From Mastigocoleus testarum BC008 (GTDB lineage: Bacteria > Cyanobacteriota > Cyanobacteriia > Cyanobacteriales > Nostocaceae), in contig NZ_LMTZ01000117.1 in NCBI RefSeq assembly GCF_001456025.1, positions 21,453 to 85,452 on the forward strand: 64,000 bases of DNA, read 5' to 3'. The position numbers were made by a program, and so were the translations under genes. Of the stretch, positions 19,673 to 28,532 are shown piece after piece (within the stretch, counting starts at the first letter, position 1; every line of letters begins with the position of its first letter). Below the pieces are notes generated by a model that saw only the letters and a program-made list of their open reading frames with translations, made no database searches and was not told where the DNA came from.

Positions 19673-20002
19673 TTATGACTCCGTATCTTTAAGGGGAGGG
19701 TAAACAAAACCAATGATAAAAGGATATTCAAAGCTACCTTGTTCAAAAGCAATTAATACTACATCATGAACATCTACGGAAGGAGTACTACCCTTATCAC
19801 TCGTAATTATTCGCGCTGTAATTTCATCATTTTGGTCTTGATTAATTTCACCTTTATACTTTCTCCATTGAAATTTTACTTTGACTTTTCCATTACTTAT
19901 TTCTGAGATATTTGTAACAGTTGCGAGAGCTACTCCTCGAATCGAAGCTCCATTAGTTTTGTCTTGTGATTGGAGAAAAAAGCAATTACGTAAATCCTTC
20001 AT
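19673..20002 (-). CDS. Spike tip / OB-fold protein, gpV or gp5-like (109 aa)
   Basis: The sequence GVALATVTNISEISNGKVKV followed by KVKFQW, a ITSDKGSTPSVDVHDVVLIAFE stretch and YPFIIGFVYPP matches the gp5 OB-fold domain of VgrG and of phage baseplate protein V. It overlaps the gpD-like gene by 4 bp (ATGA), so the two are translationally coupled and together replace the single-chain VgrG spike of many CIS. No PAAR tip or lysozyme domain is visible, and the beta-helix needle after the OB-fold is absent or very short. Confidence 0.8.
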   Translation of the reverse strand: MKDLRNCFFLQSQDKTNGASIRGVALATVTNISEISNGKVKVKFQWRKYKGEINQDQNDEITARIITSDKGSTPSVDVHDVVLIAFEQGSFEYPFIIGFVYPPLKDTES

Positions 20003-21171
20003 GATAATGGTGTTGTTTCTGAAGTAACTATTATGTCGTCCTCATTGGGTACTCGTTTGACATCAAAAGTTGTTTTATAACCCGAACTACTAAGACTATG
20101 ATTTGTTTTTTCAATATAATAAGTATTACTAAACTTGCTTCCCAAACCTTTTAGCTCAATATTTGTACCAGCTAAAATATCGGGAACACCGATAGATTCT
20201 CCACTCCCCTTGAGTACATCTTCATGTTTTTTTAATAAAATAGATTTTGCTAAGTTTTTAGCATGTTCTTCTGATGATACAGGTTGTTTAACCTGTTCCT
20301 TGATAATTTGTTCGGTCGATTGTTCTCCTGTAATATGACTAATGATTTTATGAAGAAAAATTTTTTTAATCTCATCATTAAAAATCTTTGCTGTCGCTGT
20401 AATATTTTTCTTGTCATCTGTAGTATTTTGTCCAATAACATCTATTTGGAAAACCCGCTCAGCAATGTTAAGATCTGGAGAAAAATTAATAAGACTTACC
20501 TGCCATTCTAAAGTCACAATTGGTTGTGATTTATATATTGGTTTTCGAAAAAAAAGTGTTTTCTTAAAAACGAAAAATTCATAAAAATTTCTTTCAGCTA
20601 ATCGCGTTAAAAATTCAAAATCATTTTCTTTTTCTTGTTTTACAATTTGTTCATATTCAACTTCTGTATCATCTATAGTTTTTTCATCATTAGGAAATGG
20701 ATATGGATCACTAGAATAAATCTGAAGTTGATAATAATTTGCTATCTCTTCTACAACTTCATGGTCTTTTTTATTCTTCCAAGAGCGTGGTTTTTTTTCT
20801 TTCATCATTCGATAGGAAATGTCAAAACCACTGACCTCTATCTCAGGGTTACCACCAGAAAGGAAATCTATCTTGACTGCAGTAATTATGCCAAATATAA
20901 TCGTTTTTATTTCATTCGCGTAACCAAGTTTAATTTCAACTTCCGCGTCAAAAACTAATACATTTTCAACAAAAGAGTTTATTTCCCTAGTAATGGGATT
21001 AAAAGCATTAAAAATAATAAAAGAAAAAGTATCAGCACCATCTAAAGTGTTGTCAACATTTACACTGATTACTTCCACTCCTGCTTTGAGAATATCCTGT
21101 CCTTCAACTAAAATCTCAAAAGTAGGAGCATATAAATTGTGATATTTTTGCTCTAGAGCTACAATATCCAT
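19999..21171 (-). CDS. Spike hub protein, phage late control D / gp27-like (390 aa)
   Basis: The order of segments fits gpD/gp27-type hubs: an N-terminal beta barrel (PTFEILVEGQDILKAGVEVI, then DTFSFIIFNAFNP), a second barrel with KLGYANEIKTIIFGIITAVK, and YEQIVKQEKENDFEFLTRLA followed by ERNFYEFFVF. The C-terminal TYYIEKTNHSLSSSGYKTTF, DVKRVP ends as in family members. It forms the trimeric hub joining tube and spike. It starts 4 bp after the LysM gene and overlaps the OB-fold gene by 4 bp. Confidence 0.87.
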   Translation of the reverse strand: MDIVALEQKYHNLYAPTFEILVEGQDILKAGVEVISVNVDNTLDGADTFSFIIFNAFNPITREINSFVENVLVFDAEVEIKLGYANEIKTIIFGIITAVKIDFLSGGNPEIEVSGFDISYRMMKEKKPRSWKNKKDHEVVEEIANYYQLQIYSSDPYPFPNDEKTIDDTEVEYEQIVKQEKENDFEFLTRLAERNFYEFFVFKKTLFFRKPIYKSQPIVTLEWQVSLINFSPDLNIAERVFQIDVIGQNTTDDKKNITATAKIFNDEIKKIFLHKIISHITGEQSTEQIIKEQVKQPVSSEEHAKNLAKSILLKKHEDVLKGSGESIGVPDILAGTNIELKGLGSKFSNTYYIEKTNHSLSSSGYKTTFDVKRVPNEDDIIVTSETTPLS

Positions 21172-21175
21172 AATA

Positions 21176-21805
21176 TTATTTTAAAACTGGAACAATAAGT
21201 TCTTGAGCAACTGTTAAAAGACGGGGGTTGCTGATTTTATTGGCGTTAGCTATTAGACGCCACAAACTTGAGTCTTTATATTCTTTATTCGCGATCATCC
21301 ATAGAGAATCGCCTTGTTTGGGAATAATTCTTTTGGTGTCAGCGCTAGATTCTTTACGCACCCCTTGTATCTGCTCACTCAGAGTTTTATATTCTTTGAA
21401 AGTAACACTCAGAGTTGCTCTAACTGGAACTCCTGATTCCAAGAATAAAGTGAATGTTTGATTGACTTGTTCTAAAGTTGCTCTAAAAGAAAGAGAACCC
21501 CAACGAAATTCACAAATTGGAGGAGCATGGAGAATTGGATCTATATCTAATAATGATGTGACTTGTGTTGTGTAGCTTCTAACGTCTTCTCCTCTTTCAT
21601 AAGAATCGAAAAATAGATCCATTGTTAAGGTTTGAGTGTTACCATTGACAAATTGAGTAGCAGGTGTAGCAGTCCCAGGAACTGCGGTACGTTGAAATTG
21701 ATTGCTTGTCTCCAGAGAATATTCAGTTGGATTAAATAAAACCTCGATTTCTTTTCTGCTCAAATCTCCATTTCCTGCCAGAATAAAAGCCTTTTCTAAA
21801 GCCAT
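21176..21805 (-). CDS. LysM-containing tube-baseplate adaptor, Afp7/gp53-like (209 aa)
   Basis: The N-terminal about 150 residues (EVLFNPTEYSLETSNQFQ, then TLTMDLFFDSYERGEDVR and RATLSVTFKEYKTLSEQIQG) match the CIS tube protein family that carries a C-terminal LysM. Residues about 155-208 form that LysM: IIPKQGDSLWMIANKEYKDS, then WRLIANANKISNPRLLTV. In CIS this module clamps the inner baseplate rather than binding peptidoglycan. It is spaced 4 bp from the hub gene. Confidence 0.9.
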   Translation of the reverse strand: MALEKAFILAGNGDLSRKEIEVLFNPTEYSLETSNQFQRTAVPGTATPATQFVNGNTQTLTMDLFFDSYERGEDVRSYTTQVTSLLDIDPILHAPPICEFRWGSLSFRATLEQVNQTFTLFLESGVPVRATLSVTFKEYKTLSEQIQGVRKESSADTKRIIPKQGDSLWMIANKEYKDSSLWRLIANANKISNPRLLTVAQELIVPVLK

Positions 21806-21835
21806 TTTTACCTTCCTTTTAACGTTATTCCAATA

Positions 21836-21891
21836 TTGAATTTAAAAAATATTGGACTTAAAAATATTGAACTTAAAAATATTGAACTTAC
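21836..21891. repeat. 15-bp direct repeats between LysM and Afp6-like genes
   Basis: Four near copies of a 15-16 bp unit (TTGAACTTAAAAATA and variants) fill the gap and reach the end of the 660-residue gene. Confidence 0.75.
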
Positions 21892-23870
21892 AAAAGTCCT
21901 CTCCTTTGACGTTCTATTTTGAGTTTTCGCTCAATTACCTGAAATACCCGATCTGCAAGTCCATTTACATCGATATTAGATAGGTCAAAATCAGTTTTTT
22001 TGTGTTGTTCCCAGGCATTTTTTCTAACTACTTGATTCTCTTGATTAGAAGAAACAGGTGTAGTCATTGCTTTGGATTGAGCAAATTCCATTGCACTTGT
22101 TTTAGAGAATTTACTATCCTTTTGTTCAGATTGTTTATTTGCTACCGTATTCTGGAAAATAAGTCCTTCATAAGTGGAACCAAGCTTGTTAGTTGGGATT
22201 TGCTTCAATCTTTTCGTGCGAATATGATGGGGTTGGAAATCATCATGTAAGTCAATAACTGTTTTCCTTAAATCTTTTTTCCTTAAGTCTAAAGTCGATT
22301 TTTTCTCATTATTTTGCTGCTTGTGGATAAAATTAAACCTACGTTCAAAGGTTGATATTGTCTGACTCATATTTACCGAATAAATTAGCAGCGATGTTTG
22401 AGTTTTCTTCAGTCTGGTTTGAAAATCTGGGAACCAAGATTTATTAATATTTTCATCTAGTAAATTTCTGTCTGATAAATTTACTACTTCTTTTTCATTT
22501 TGTTTGAAGATTAAATTTACAAGTTCAGAATCAAAACCAGATGAAACTGATTGATTTGGGTAAAGATTAGATAGTGCTAATTGAATTGGGTTATTTGGCA
22601 GCAATTTAAATTTTTGTTTAGGTGATAAGAAAGTTAGGATATCTAGAGTACTGATTTTCGATGATACAAGTGGTAGATTTCTCGGAAGTAAGAAAGTAAA
22701 AAAGTGAGGAAGTGAAAAAACTACTTGACTAACAAATTTTCGCCCAAGTTTTTGTACTCTGAAACTCTCATGATTTTTATCTTTCTTGTTCTGTAATCTT
22801 TGTTGAAGAGTTGTGTGAAAAGGTTTCCTCAAGAATTTGTATGGGGATTCTACTACTAGATCGCGAACAAATTCTGTATTTGAACCCAAAGAGTTATCAT
22901 CAATAATTAACTGCGATCGCCAGTTCTTCCCAACCTGTCGCTCTGGGAAAGATAAAGGTATCGTTTTGAAATTCTGCGATAATCGCAATAACAAAACATT
23001 TTGGTTCAACCATTGCTGTTGTAGCTTCAGTCCCATATTTAATGGCTGATTGCTTTTTAATTGCGATGTTCTGGTAATCAGAATTGAATCGTCCTTAGAA
23101 AAATCGCTACTAAACTCCGTATTTGAATCCAAAGAGTCATCAATTATAGAACTTAACTGCTCATTAGAAATTTCTAATGGTTTGAGATTGCTATTTTCTT
23201 GAGGTAAATCAATACCTGTAGCTGTGCTATCTACACCTACGGTACGCTGTGCTAGCTCGCTAACCTCCGTCCCAATTATCCTAATTACCTTTTCCCTGGG
23301 TAATTCCTGAATGACTAACTTAGTTCGTGAGTCACTTCTAAACTGTCGCTCTGGTAAAAAAGATAAAGGTATTGTTTTGAGATTCTGTAATCGCAATAAT
23401 AAAATATTTTGGTTCAACCATCGCTGTTGCAATTTCAGTCCCATACTGGTTTGCTGATGGTTTTGTAATTGCGATGCTTTGGTAATTAAAATTGAACTAC
23501 TCTTAGAGAAAGTTAATAACTCTTTTTGCAAATTTTGAGGTTGATTGTTACTCTCTCTCCTCAGCGTTTTTTGTACTGCTGTATTCCAGAAGAAAAGAAA
23601 ATTCAATTTTAACTCTAGCTGAGTTGTGGAATGTAGACTATGAATTACCTCCTTCTTTAAGAACTGGTTTACGTTAAATATATTACTTTCACTGCTAGCT
23701 TTGTGAAGCAGAATTAAGGTTACTAATGGAAATTTACCTAGTTTTAAGCCACTATATTTACTAGCAATCCGTTGGCTGAAATCAAAATTGCTTAATCCAA
23801 AGGAACGCAATTGTTGAATTTGGAGTGCTAATTTTCCAGCTTTGGGAATATATGGTTGGGTGCGTTTCAT
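21888..23870 (-). CDS. Afp6-like CIS protein with large internal duplication (660 aa)
   Basis: The last 25 residues (DVNGLADRVFQVIERKLKIE, then RQRRGLL) match the C-terminal signature I recall for the small Afp6-position protein encoded between tube and LysM genes; the rest is not recognised. The N-terminal 500 residues are basic and Gln/Asn/Ser-rich. An internal duplication of about 60 residues is visible: ILITKASQL...MGLKLQQRWLNQN and ILITRTSQL...MGLKLQQQWLNQN, each followed by FKTIPLSF-type segments, starting near residues 130 and 265. Afp6-position proteins are usually far shorter, so this is a strong expansion. A tape-measure role is possible because none is otherwise seen, but the composition is not typical for one. 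No signal peptide. Confidence 0.6.
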   Translation of the reverse strand: MKRTQPYIPKAGKLALQIQQLRSFGLSNFDFSQRIASKYSGLKLGKFPLVTLILLHKASSESNIFNVNQFLKKEVIHSLHSTTQLELKLNFLFFWNTAVQKTLRRESNNQPQNLQKELLTFSKSSSILITKASQLQNHQQTSMGLKLQQRWLNQNILLLRLQNLKTIPLSFLPERQFRSDSRTKLVIQELPREKVIRIIGTEVSELAQRTVGVDSTATGIDLPQENSNLKPLEISNEQLSSIIDDSLDSNTEFSSDFSKDDSILITRTSQLKSNQPLNMGLKLQQQWLNQNVLLLRLSQNFKTIPLSFPERQVGKNWRSQLIIDDNSLGSNTEFVRDLVVESPYKFLRKPFHTTLQQRLQNKKDKNHESFRVQKLGRKFVSQVVFSLPHFFTFLLPRNLPLVSSKISTLDILTFLSPKQKFKLLPNNPIQLALSNLYPNQSVSSGFDSELVNLIFKQNEKEVVNLSDRNLLDENINKSWFPDFQTRLKKTQTSLLIYSVNMSQTISTFERRFNFIHKQQNNEKKSTLDLRKKDLRKTVIDLHDDFQPHHIRTKRLKQIPTNKLGSTYEGLIFQNTVANKQSEQKDSKFSKTSAMEFAQSKAMTTPVSSNQENQVVRKNAWEQHKKTDFDLSNIDVNGLADRVFQVIERKLKIERQRRGLL

Positions 23871-23903
23871 TTTTCAAGCTTTATTTTCATCAAGCTTTAT
23901 TCA

Positions 23904-24320
23904 TCAAGCTTTGTATAAACCATTGTGAGCTAGCTCTAGCGTCTCCACCGCAACTGCATTGCTATCACCTTTCAAATCGGGTCCAACCCATTTCACTGGA
24001 TAAGCACCAGTAAAATTCCAGCGCCACTTTTCATTGCAAGTATCGTCAAGTAAAATTACTGAACCATTTTGTCGCTGAATTTGCCCAATAATGACATTTT
24101 GATGCCACTGCCAAAGCTCGGTTGAGTTCGTAATTCCACGGCTAAGAACAAGATTTGGATACTTAGTTACCTTTGGCAGCTTATGTACAAAACTATTACG
24201 ACCTCCTTCGTGGTATTCCTCAGTTTCAGTTTCTGCCTGCAATCCAGAGACTTCAGAAAAACTAGCGACAACTAAACTCCTAATCTCTATTAAAAAATTG
24301 AAGGCTTTATAGGGAAGCAT
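23904..24320 (-). CDS. CIS inner tube protein, second copy (138 aa)
   Basis: This is a T4 gp19-like tube protein. Matching segments are PYKAFNFLIEIRSLVVASFS, then EVSGLQAETETEEYHEGG, KYPNLVLSRGITNSTELWQW and VKWVGPDLKGDSNAVAVETL. It is clearly paralogous to the 145-residue tube protein at 24891-25328. In CIS the second tube protein usually forms the ring next to the hub. A three-copy TCAAGCTTTATT-like repeat lies just downstream at 23874-23912. Confidence 0.9.
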   Translation of the reverse strand: MLPYKAFNFLIEIRSLVVASFSEVSGLQAETETEEYHEGGRNSFVHKLPKVTKYPNLVLSRGITNSTELWQWHQNVIIGQIQRQNGSVILLDDTCNEKWRWNFTGAYPVKWVGPDLKGDSNAVAVETLELAHNGLYKA

Positions 24321-24361
24321 CGTTTTTTCAATGACCTAAATCTTGTAACAACCTAAATTTA

Positions 24362-24583
24362 TTAGCTTTGTGTATTGCTATTTAACTTACGATTAATCTT
24401 GGAAATTTCCTCGCACCAAATTTTGCGATCGCGATGTTCCATGTTCATAATTTCGTCATGAGACCAGGGAAAATGATAGGCAATAAAGGCTACCTCTTCA
24501 TGTATCTTTTCTAAAGGGTAGCCTACTATACTTCCCCCGAGGCAATTACCTCTATCTCGTGTTCTTGCCCACATTTTGGACAA
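24362..24583 (-). CDS. DUF6760-type small CIS protein
   Basis: The core (GYPLEKIHEEVAFIAYHFPW, then SHDEIMNMEHRDRKIWCEEI) is the hallmark of the DUF6760 family found between tube and baseplate genes in CIS loci; its function is unknown. The start is unclear. The first ATG at 24583 gives a 58-bp overlap with the upstream gene and a tail (MSKMWARTRDRGNCLGG) that relatives, as I recall them, lack. The family core begins near 24530, where only non-standard codons (ATA, GTA) occur. Translation is probably coupled to the upstream gene whichever start is used. Confidence 0.72.
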   Translation of the reverse strand: MSKMWARTRDRGNCLGGSIVGYPLEKIHEEVAFIAYHFPWSHDEIMNMEHRDRKIWCEEISKINRKLNSNTQS

Positions 24584-24891
24584 ACCGTTTTAATATGTGG
24601 TGTCCCATCTTCATTAATTCGACGGTAGAAGTCTTGTAAGAAAGCTAAATCTGTAGCAAATAGTCCTTCAATGACTTTAGGGTTAACTTGGTCTAGGGTT
24701 CCCAAGCGAGTAATTACCCGAGAGAAAATTATTACAACTAGGTAAGCAGGATTAGAATTGCAGCGCGGGTCTTTCATAGGGGCAATTTCATCGTAGGCAG
24801 TTGCCAAGCGCATAACCCCTTCCCGATGGAGATTACCTTCACCATCTACATAACCACGGGGTAGAGTGAAAGGAAATTCAGTTTGTAGCAT
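24526..24891 (-). CDS. T4-type baseplate hub assembly protein, with zinc-ribbon motif (121 aa)
   Basis: The N-terminus, FPFTLPRGYVDGEGNLHREG, and the following VMRLATAYDEIAPMKDPR match the CIS proteins annotated as T4 baseplate hub assembly proteins (gp26/gp51 type). A CPKCGQEHEIE motif near the C-terminus is half of a zinc ribbon. It overlaps the tube 1 gene by 1 bp and the DUF6760 frame by 58 bp. It probably acts as an assembly factor, not a component of the finished particle; this is family inference. Confidence 0.7.
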   Translation of the reverse strand: MLQTEFPFTLPRGYVDGEGNLHREGVMRLATAYDEIAPMKDPRCNSNPAYLVVIIFSRVITRLGTLDQVNPKVIEGLFATDLAFLQDFYRRINEDGTPHIKTVCPKCGQEHEIEVIASGEV

Positions 24892-25328
24892 TAGCCTTTA
24901 GATATCCCCTCATGAGCAATTTCTAAAGTCTCAATTGCTACTTCATTACCTGTAGCATTAAAACTAGTACCTGTCCATTTAGTTGGCCAACCTTCGCGAA
25001 AATTCCAACGCATCTTTTCTTGACCTAAGTCATCCAAAAGTACAATTGAACCGTTTTTGCGTTCGACCTGACCTTCTACAGCTTTCGTACGCCAATCCCA
25101 AATTTCTACATCGTCGGTAACGCCATACTTTAAGGAAATATTCGAATATTTAACCAAACCAGTCAACTTACGAACAGTGAGATATTTTTCATTACCTTCA
25201 CGATATTCAATTGGGTCTTGGGCTGAATCGAGTCCCGAACACTCCCGAAAGCCAGCACGAGTAATACCATCAATTTCGACTAAAAAGTTATATGCACGGT
25301 ATGGATCTTTGCGAACTCCAACTACCAT
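24891..25328 (-). CDS. CIS inner tube protein, first copy (145 aa)
   Basis: A gp19/Hcp-like tube protein: DPYRAYNFLVEIDGITRAGF, then RECSGLDSAQDPIEYREGNE, VKYSNISLKYGVTDDVEIWD and the C-terminal TGNEVAIETLEIAHEGISKG. It follows the sheath genes by 47 bp, the standard sheath-tube order. It should polymerise as hexameric rings inside the sheath. High confidence. Confidence 0.93.
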   Translation of the reverse strand: MVVGVRKDPYRAYNFLVEIDGITRAGFRECSGLDSAQDPIEYREGNEKYLTVRKLTGLVKYSNISLKYGVTDDVEIWDWRTKAVEGQVERKNGSIVLLDDLGQEKMRWNFREGWPTKWTGTSFNATGNEVAIETLEIAHEGISKG

Positions 25329-25374
25329 AATTGAATCTCCTTAAAGTGTATTAAAGTGTATTAAGGTATAAAAT

Positions 25375-26553
25375 TTATAGTTTTGTACTTGGCAACAGTA
25401 TAGTTCTAGTAGAATCTCCAATTGCAACACCACTAGGGTCTTGTAGGATACGAACAACAATAAACTCACTTGGAACCGCTGGTGCTAAACCTATTTCCGC
25501 AACAACCTTTCCGGTATCTCTAATTTCAGGAGGGTTAGTTTCTTCATCACACTTGATGTAAAAGGCTTCTGAGGGTGAATTCCCTTTTAATGCACCTTTT
25601 GCAAACAAACGATTAAAATAAAATGTCAATTCGCGACGAATACTCGCCCATAGTATTGAGTTGTTAGGTTCAAATACAGTGTCTGCCATTTCCCGCTCAA
25701 GCCAACGTCCTAGGGTTAGAAACAGTCGCCGCACATTAATATAAAGCCATTGCTGTTCAGAACTGAGTGTTTTGGCTCCCCAGATACGAATCCCGCGTCC
25801 AGGAAATACCCGCAGAAAGTTCACACCTATAGGATCGAGTTCCCCCTGTTCGTCATTATTTAGGTTGAATTCCAGTTCAAGCACTCCCTCCAGGATTTCA
25901 TTTGCTGGTACTTTATGAATGCCAATCAGATCGTCACAACGGGCATATACACCAGCAACATGACCGCAGGGTGGAATAAAATCAGCATTTTGCTGTGGAC
26001 CATTGGATATTCGAACCCAAGGGTAGTATAAAGCACCATAACTTCCAGTCAAATTCCGCCGTTGTTCCTGAACTTTTTGAAGGTTAGCCCTGGGTAAAGA
26101 GTCCAAGATTGCAAAGCGATCACCTAGATCACTGCAATGTTTCAGCACAGCAGACTGCATGATTCCTACTTGCTCAGGGTCAGTTTTTACTGGGGGTAAG
26201 CCCATAATATCTGGGGCACACACCAAATCAATGGTATCTAGAAATTCCAATGCAGCTAATCCTTCCTCTAGCGCCTGTAGGGTAGCGTTTTTAAGACGAA
26301 TCACATAACACAAACGACCTCCATTCTGGAAAAAACCACGTACTGCATAAGCTAGATAGCTATTGGATAGCGGTTTGGTAAAAAACTCTCCGAACTCAGA
26401 CCATAGTAACTTTTGGGGCTGATTTACAGGAATCTCTTCGCCTTGAAGGTTTCGGGAATTGCATATCCCAATAAAGGCAGGTACACCAGTATCCAGTTCC
26501 ACTGCAGGCTGTGGACAAATATATTCTTTATAGAGACCTAGGGAGCTATACAT
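25375..26553 (-). CDS. Contractile sheath protein, second copy (392 aa)
   Basis: The C-terminal sheath core is clear: EREMADTVFEPNNSILWASI, then RRELTFYFNRLFAKGALKG, EAFYIKCDEETNPPEIRDTG and KVVAEIGLAPAVPSEFIVVR. The N-terminus, YKEYICPQPAVELDTGVPAF, lacks the usual TPGVYVEE handshake strand and starts instead with a divergent sequence, so it may be the baseplate-proximal or specialised sheath. I prefer ATG 26553, with AAAAGG upstream, over TTG 26559. It lies 46 bp after sheath 1. Confidence 0.92.
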   Translation of the reverse strand: MYSSLGLYKEYICPQPAVELDTGVPAFIGICNSRNLQGEEIPVNQPQKLLWSEFGEFFTKPLSNSYLAYAVRGFFQNGGRLCYVIRLKNATLQALEEGLAALEFLDTIDLVCAPDIMGLPPVKTDPEQVGIMQSAVLKHCSDLGDRFAILDSLPRANLQKVQEQRRNLTGSYGALYYPWVRISNGPQQNADFIPPCGHVAGVYARCDDLIGIHKVPANEILEGVLELEFNLNNDEQGELDPIGVNFLRVFPGRGIRIWGAKTLSSEQQWLYINVRRLFLTLGRWLEREMADTVFEPNNSILWASIRRELTFYFNRLFAKGALKGNSPSEAFYIKCDEETNPPEIRDTGKVVAEIGLAPAVPSEFIVVRILQDPSGVAIGDSTRTILLPSTKL

Positions 26554-26599
26554 AAGCAACCTTTTATTGGGCTAAACAATTTATTGCGAATAAATAAGC

Positions 26600-27787
26600 T
26601 TATTGATTATTTTCTGGTCCTGACCATTGAGTTATGCGGAAGATGACAAACTCTGCTGGTTTGACAACTGCGACACCGATTTCTGTTACTACCTGACCCA
26701 AATCACGAACTTCGGGGGGATTAGTTTCTTCATCACATTTGACATAAAAAGCTTCTGCTGTGGTATCACCAAATAAAGCCCCATCTCGCCAGACATTGGT
26801 CAAGAAAGCAGAAACATTGCGCCTGATTTTTGCCCAAAGTTTAGTGTCATTAGGTTCAAACACCGCCCATTGAGTACCTTCGTCAATCGATTCCCGTAGG
26901 TAAAGAAATAGGCGGCGGACATTGATATATGTCCATTCAGGCTCCTCTTTACTTGCCAGAGTTCGGGCACCCCAAACAGTAATATTGCCATCAAATTTGC
27001 GAATAATATTGATACCTTCTGGGTTTAGCCCTGCTTGTTCTGCTTTATTGATAACAACTTCAACTCCTAATGCACCCCTAATTACTTCATTCGCTGGTGC
27101 TTTGTGTACCCCACGCTCAGTGTCCACTCGGGAATAGATTCCAGCAATGTGACCGCTGGGAGGAACGTAAATATTTTCTCTAGTAATTGGGTCAAAAACT
27201 TGAATCCGGGGAAAGTAAATAGCGCCATAGCTATCATCTCTAATACCTCCTTGAATGGCTTCTTTAGTGAGATTACTATTACTTACTCCTTCATAACGAC
27301 CATCTAAAATTGCAAAGCGGTCTTGCAGATATGTGTCTTTACAATGATCCAGTACAGCAGTCTGAACAGCATCATCTACAGCACCAGGTATGACTACAAT
27401 GGCAATTTCATCAATAGGTTTGAAACTATCTAAGGCAGACTGAACAGTTTCTAAATTATTGATTTCATCATTATTGATTCGAGTCACCCAACATTGAGTA
27501 CCACCATTGTTAAAAAAGCCAAACACGGCGTGAGCTAAAGTTGAGTTCCCATCCTGAAAATCACCAAAAGTAGTTTTAAATCTTTCCCAATTACTGATTA
27601 ATTGTGGTTCATTGACTGGCGGTAGAGGATAAAATTCTGTTGGCAAAGTCCCTGGTCTTTCTGGCATTGTGACAATGTCAGATACATAGCCAATAAAACC
27701 AGCAGTGCTAGTACCTACACCAGCAATTGGTTTACTTCCAGAGGATACCTCCTCAACGTATACTCCTGGCGTTTGATAAACGGGCAT
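26600..27787 (-). CDS. Contractile sheath protein, first copy (395 aa)
   Basis: The N-terminus reads PVYQTPGVYVEEVSSGSKPI, then AGVGTSTAGFIGYV, the classic sheath opening with the exchanged strand. The C-terminus reads EGTQWAVFEPNDTKLWAKIR, EAFYVKCDEETNPPEVRDLG and QVVTEIGVAVVKPAEFVIFR. An AAGGAG ribosome binding site stands about 8 bases before ATG 27787. This is presumably the main sheath subunit, contracting to drive the tube. The 104-bp gap to the upstream gene may hold a separate promoter or processing site, since sheath subunits are needed in high copy. Confidence 0.95.
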   Translation of the reverse strand: MPVYQTPGVYVEEVSSGSKPIAGVGTSTAGFIGYVSDIVTMPERPGTLPTEFYPLPPVNEPQLISNWERFKTTFGDFQDGNSTLAHAVFGFFNNGGTQCWVTRINNDEINNLETVQSALDSFKPIDEIAIVVIPGAVDDAVQTAVLDHCKDTYLQDRFAILDGRYEGVSNSNLTKEAIQGGIRDDSYGAIYFPRIQVFDPITRENIYVPPSGHIAGIYSRVDTERGVHKAPANEVIRGALGVEVVINKAEQAGLNPEGINIIRKFDGNITVWGARTLASKEEPEWTYINVRRLFLYLRESIDEGTQWAVFEPNDTKLWAKIRRNVSAFLTNVWRDGALFGDTTAEAFYVKCDEETNPPEVRDLGQVVTEIGVAVVKPAEFVIFRITQWSGPENNQ

Positions 27788-27890
27788 TATTTTTACTCCT
27801 TATTTTTAAGTGGCAGTAGAGGCAAAATTATTCATTTAATTTCGCTACCAGTGAGGATTAATACCCCATCTGTTGATTTATTTCAAAAAG

Positions 27891-28529
27891 CTAAAGATTA
27901 TTTGATTTTTTTGTCAAAATAAAGTTCAAATTTTCCTCTATTCCAGCTTCATTAAATACTACAGTCTGAGAAGTCGTTTGGTAACCTTGTGCAGAGATTA
28001 TTATTGTGCGCTCAAATTTTTCTGCTGCCTCTATCGCATTCAATAAGTATTGACCCTCTTGATTACTAAAAGTACTTTCTTGACTGTACTTCAGTCGGAC
28101 TTCAGCTAAGACAATAGGGTCATCATCATCATCAAGTATCTGACCTTTTAAGCAAGTGGGTGTCAGTGTCAAATCAGCTACAGTAATAATGTTCTCATCT
28201 TCTGGAGCTTGAGAAACTCGGAGATCGAGAAAAGCCGTACCGTAACGCCTAGAAGCATTGTGAAAGAATGCATGCAAACGATATTCACCTTCAGGGAGAT
28301 CCAAAAAGTGGAAGTGACCGTCATAAGCAGTTCTGGTTCGGTCAGGGCGCTCTAGCATCTTTTCCCATTCGTCTCCATACTGTGAAGCTCGAATTCTTAG
28401 CCAACCCATAAAAGCTTCTGGTCCTTTGGTTATCGCGACCTCTACCCCTGCGATCGCTTTGTTGGTCTGGGCATCAGTGACCTGTCCTGCGATCGCAACT
28501 CGATGTCGAATTCTTTCCCAACGCAGCAT
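27891..28529 (-). CDS. Carboxypeptidase-regulatory-like (CarboxypepD_reg) protein of the CIS locus (212 aa)
   Basis: Two Ig-like carboxypeptidase regulatory domains are visible: AGQVTDAQTNKAIAGVEVAI at about residue 14, with GHFHFLDLPEGEYRLHAF, and LKGQILDDDDDPIVLAEVRL at about residue 131, with NQEGQYLLNAI. Proteins like this are common beside Pvc16-type genes in CIS loci; their job is unknown, possibly decoration of the cap or sheath. It follows the Pvc16-like gene by 3 bp and is surely co-transcribed with it. No signal peptide. Confidence 0.8.
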   Translation of the reverse strand: MLRWERIRHRVAIAGQVTDAQTNKAIAGVEVAITKGPEAFMGWLRIRASQYGDEWEKMLERPDRTRTAYDGHFHFLDLPEGEYRLHAFFHNASRRYGTAFLDLRVSQAPEDENIITVADLTLTPTCLKGQILDDDDDPIVLAEVRLKYSQESTFSNQEGQYLLNAIEAAEKFERTIIISAQGYQTTSQTVVFNEAGIEENLNFILTKKSNNL

Positions 28530-28532
28530 TGA

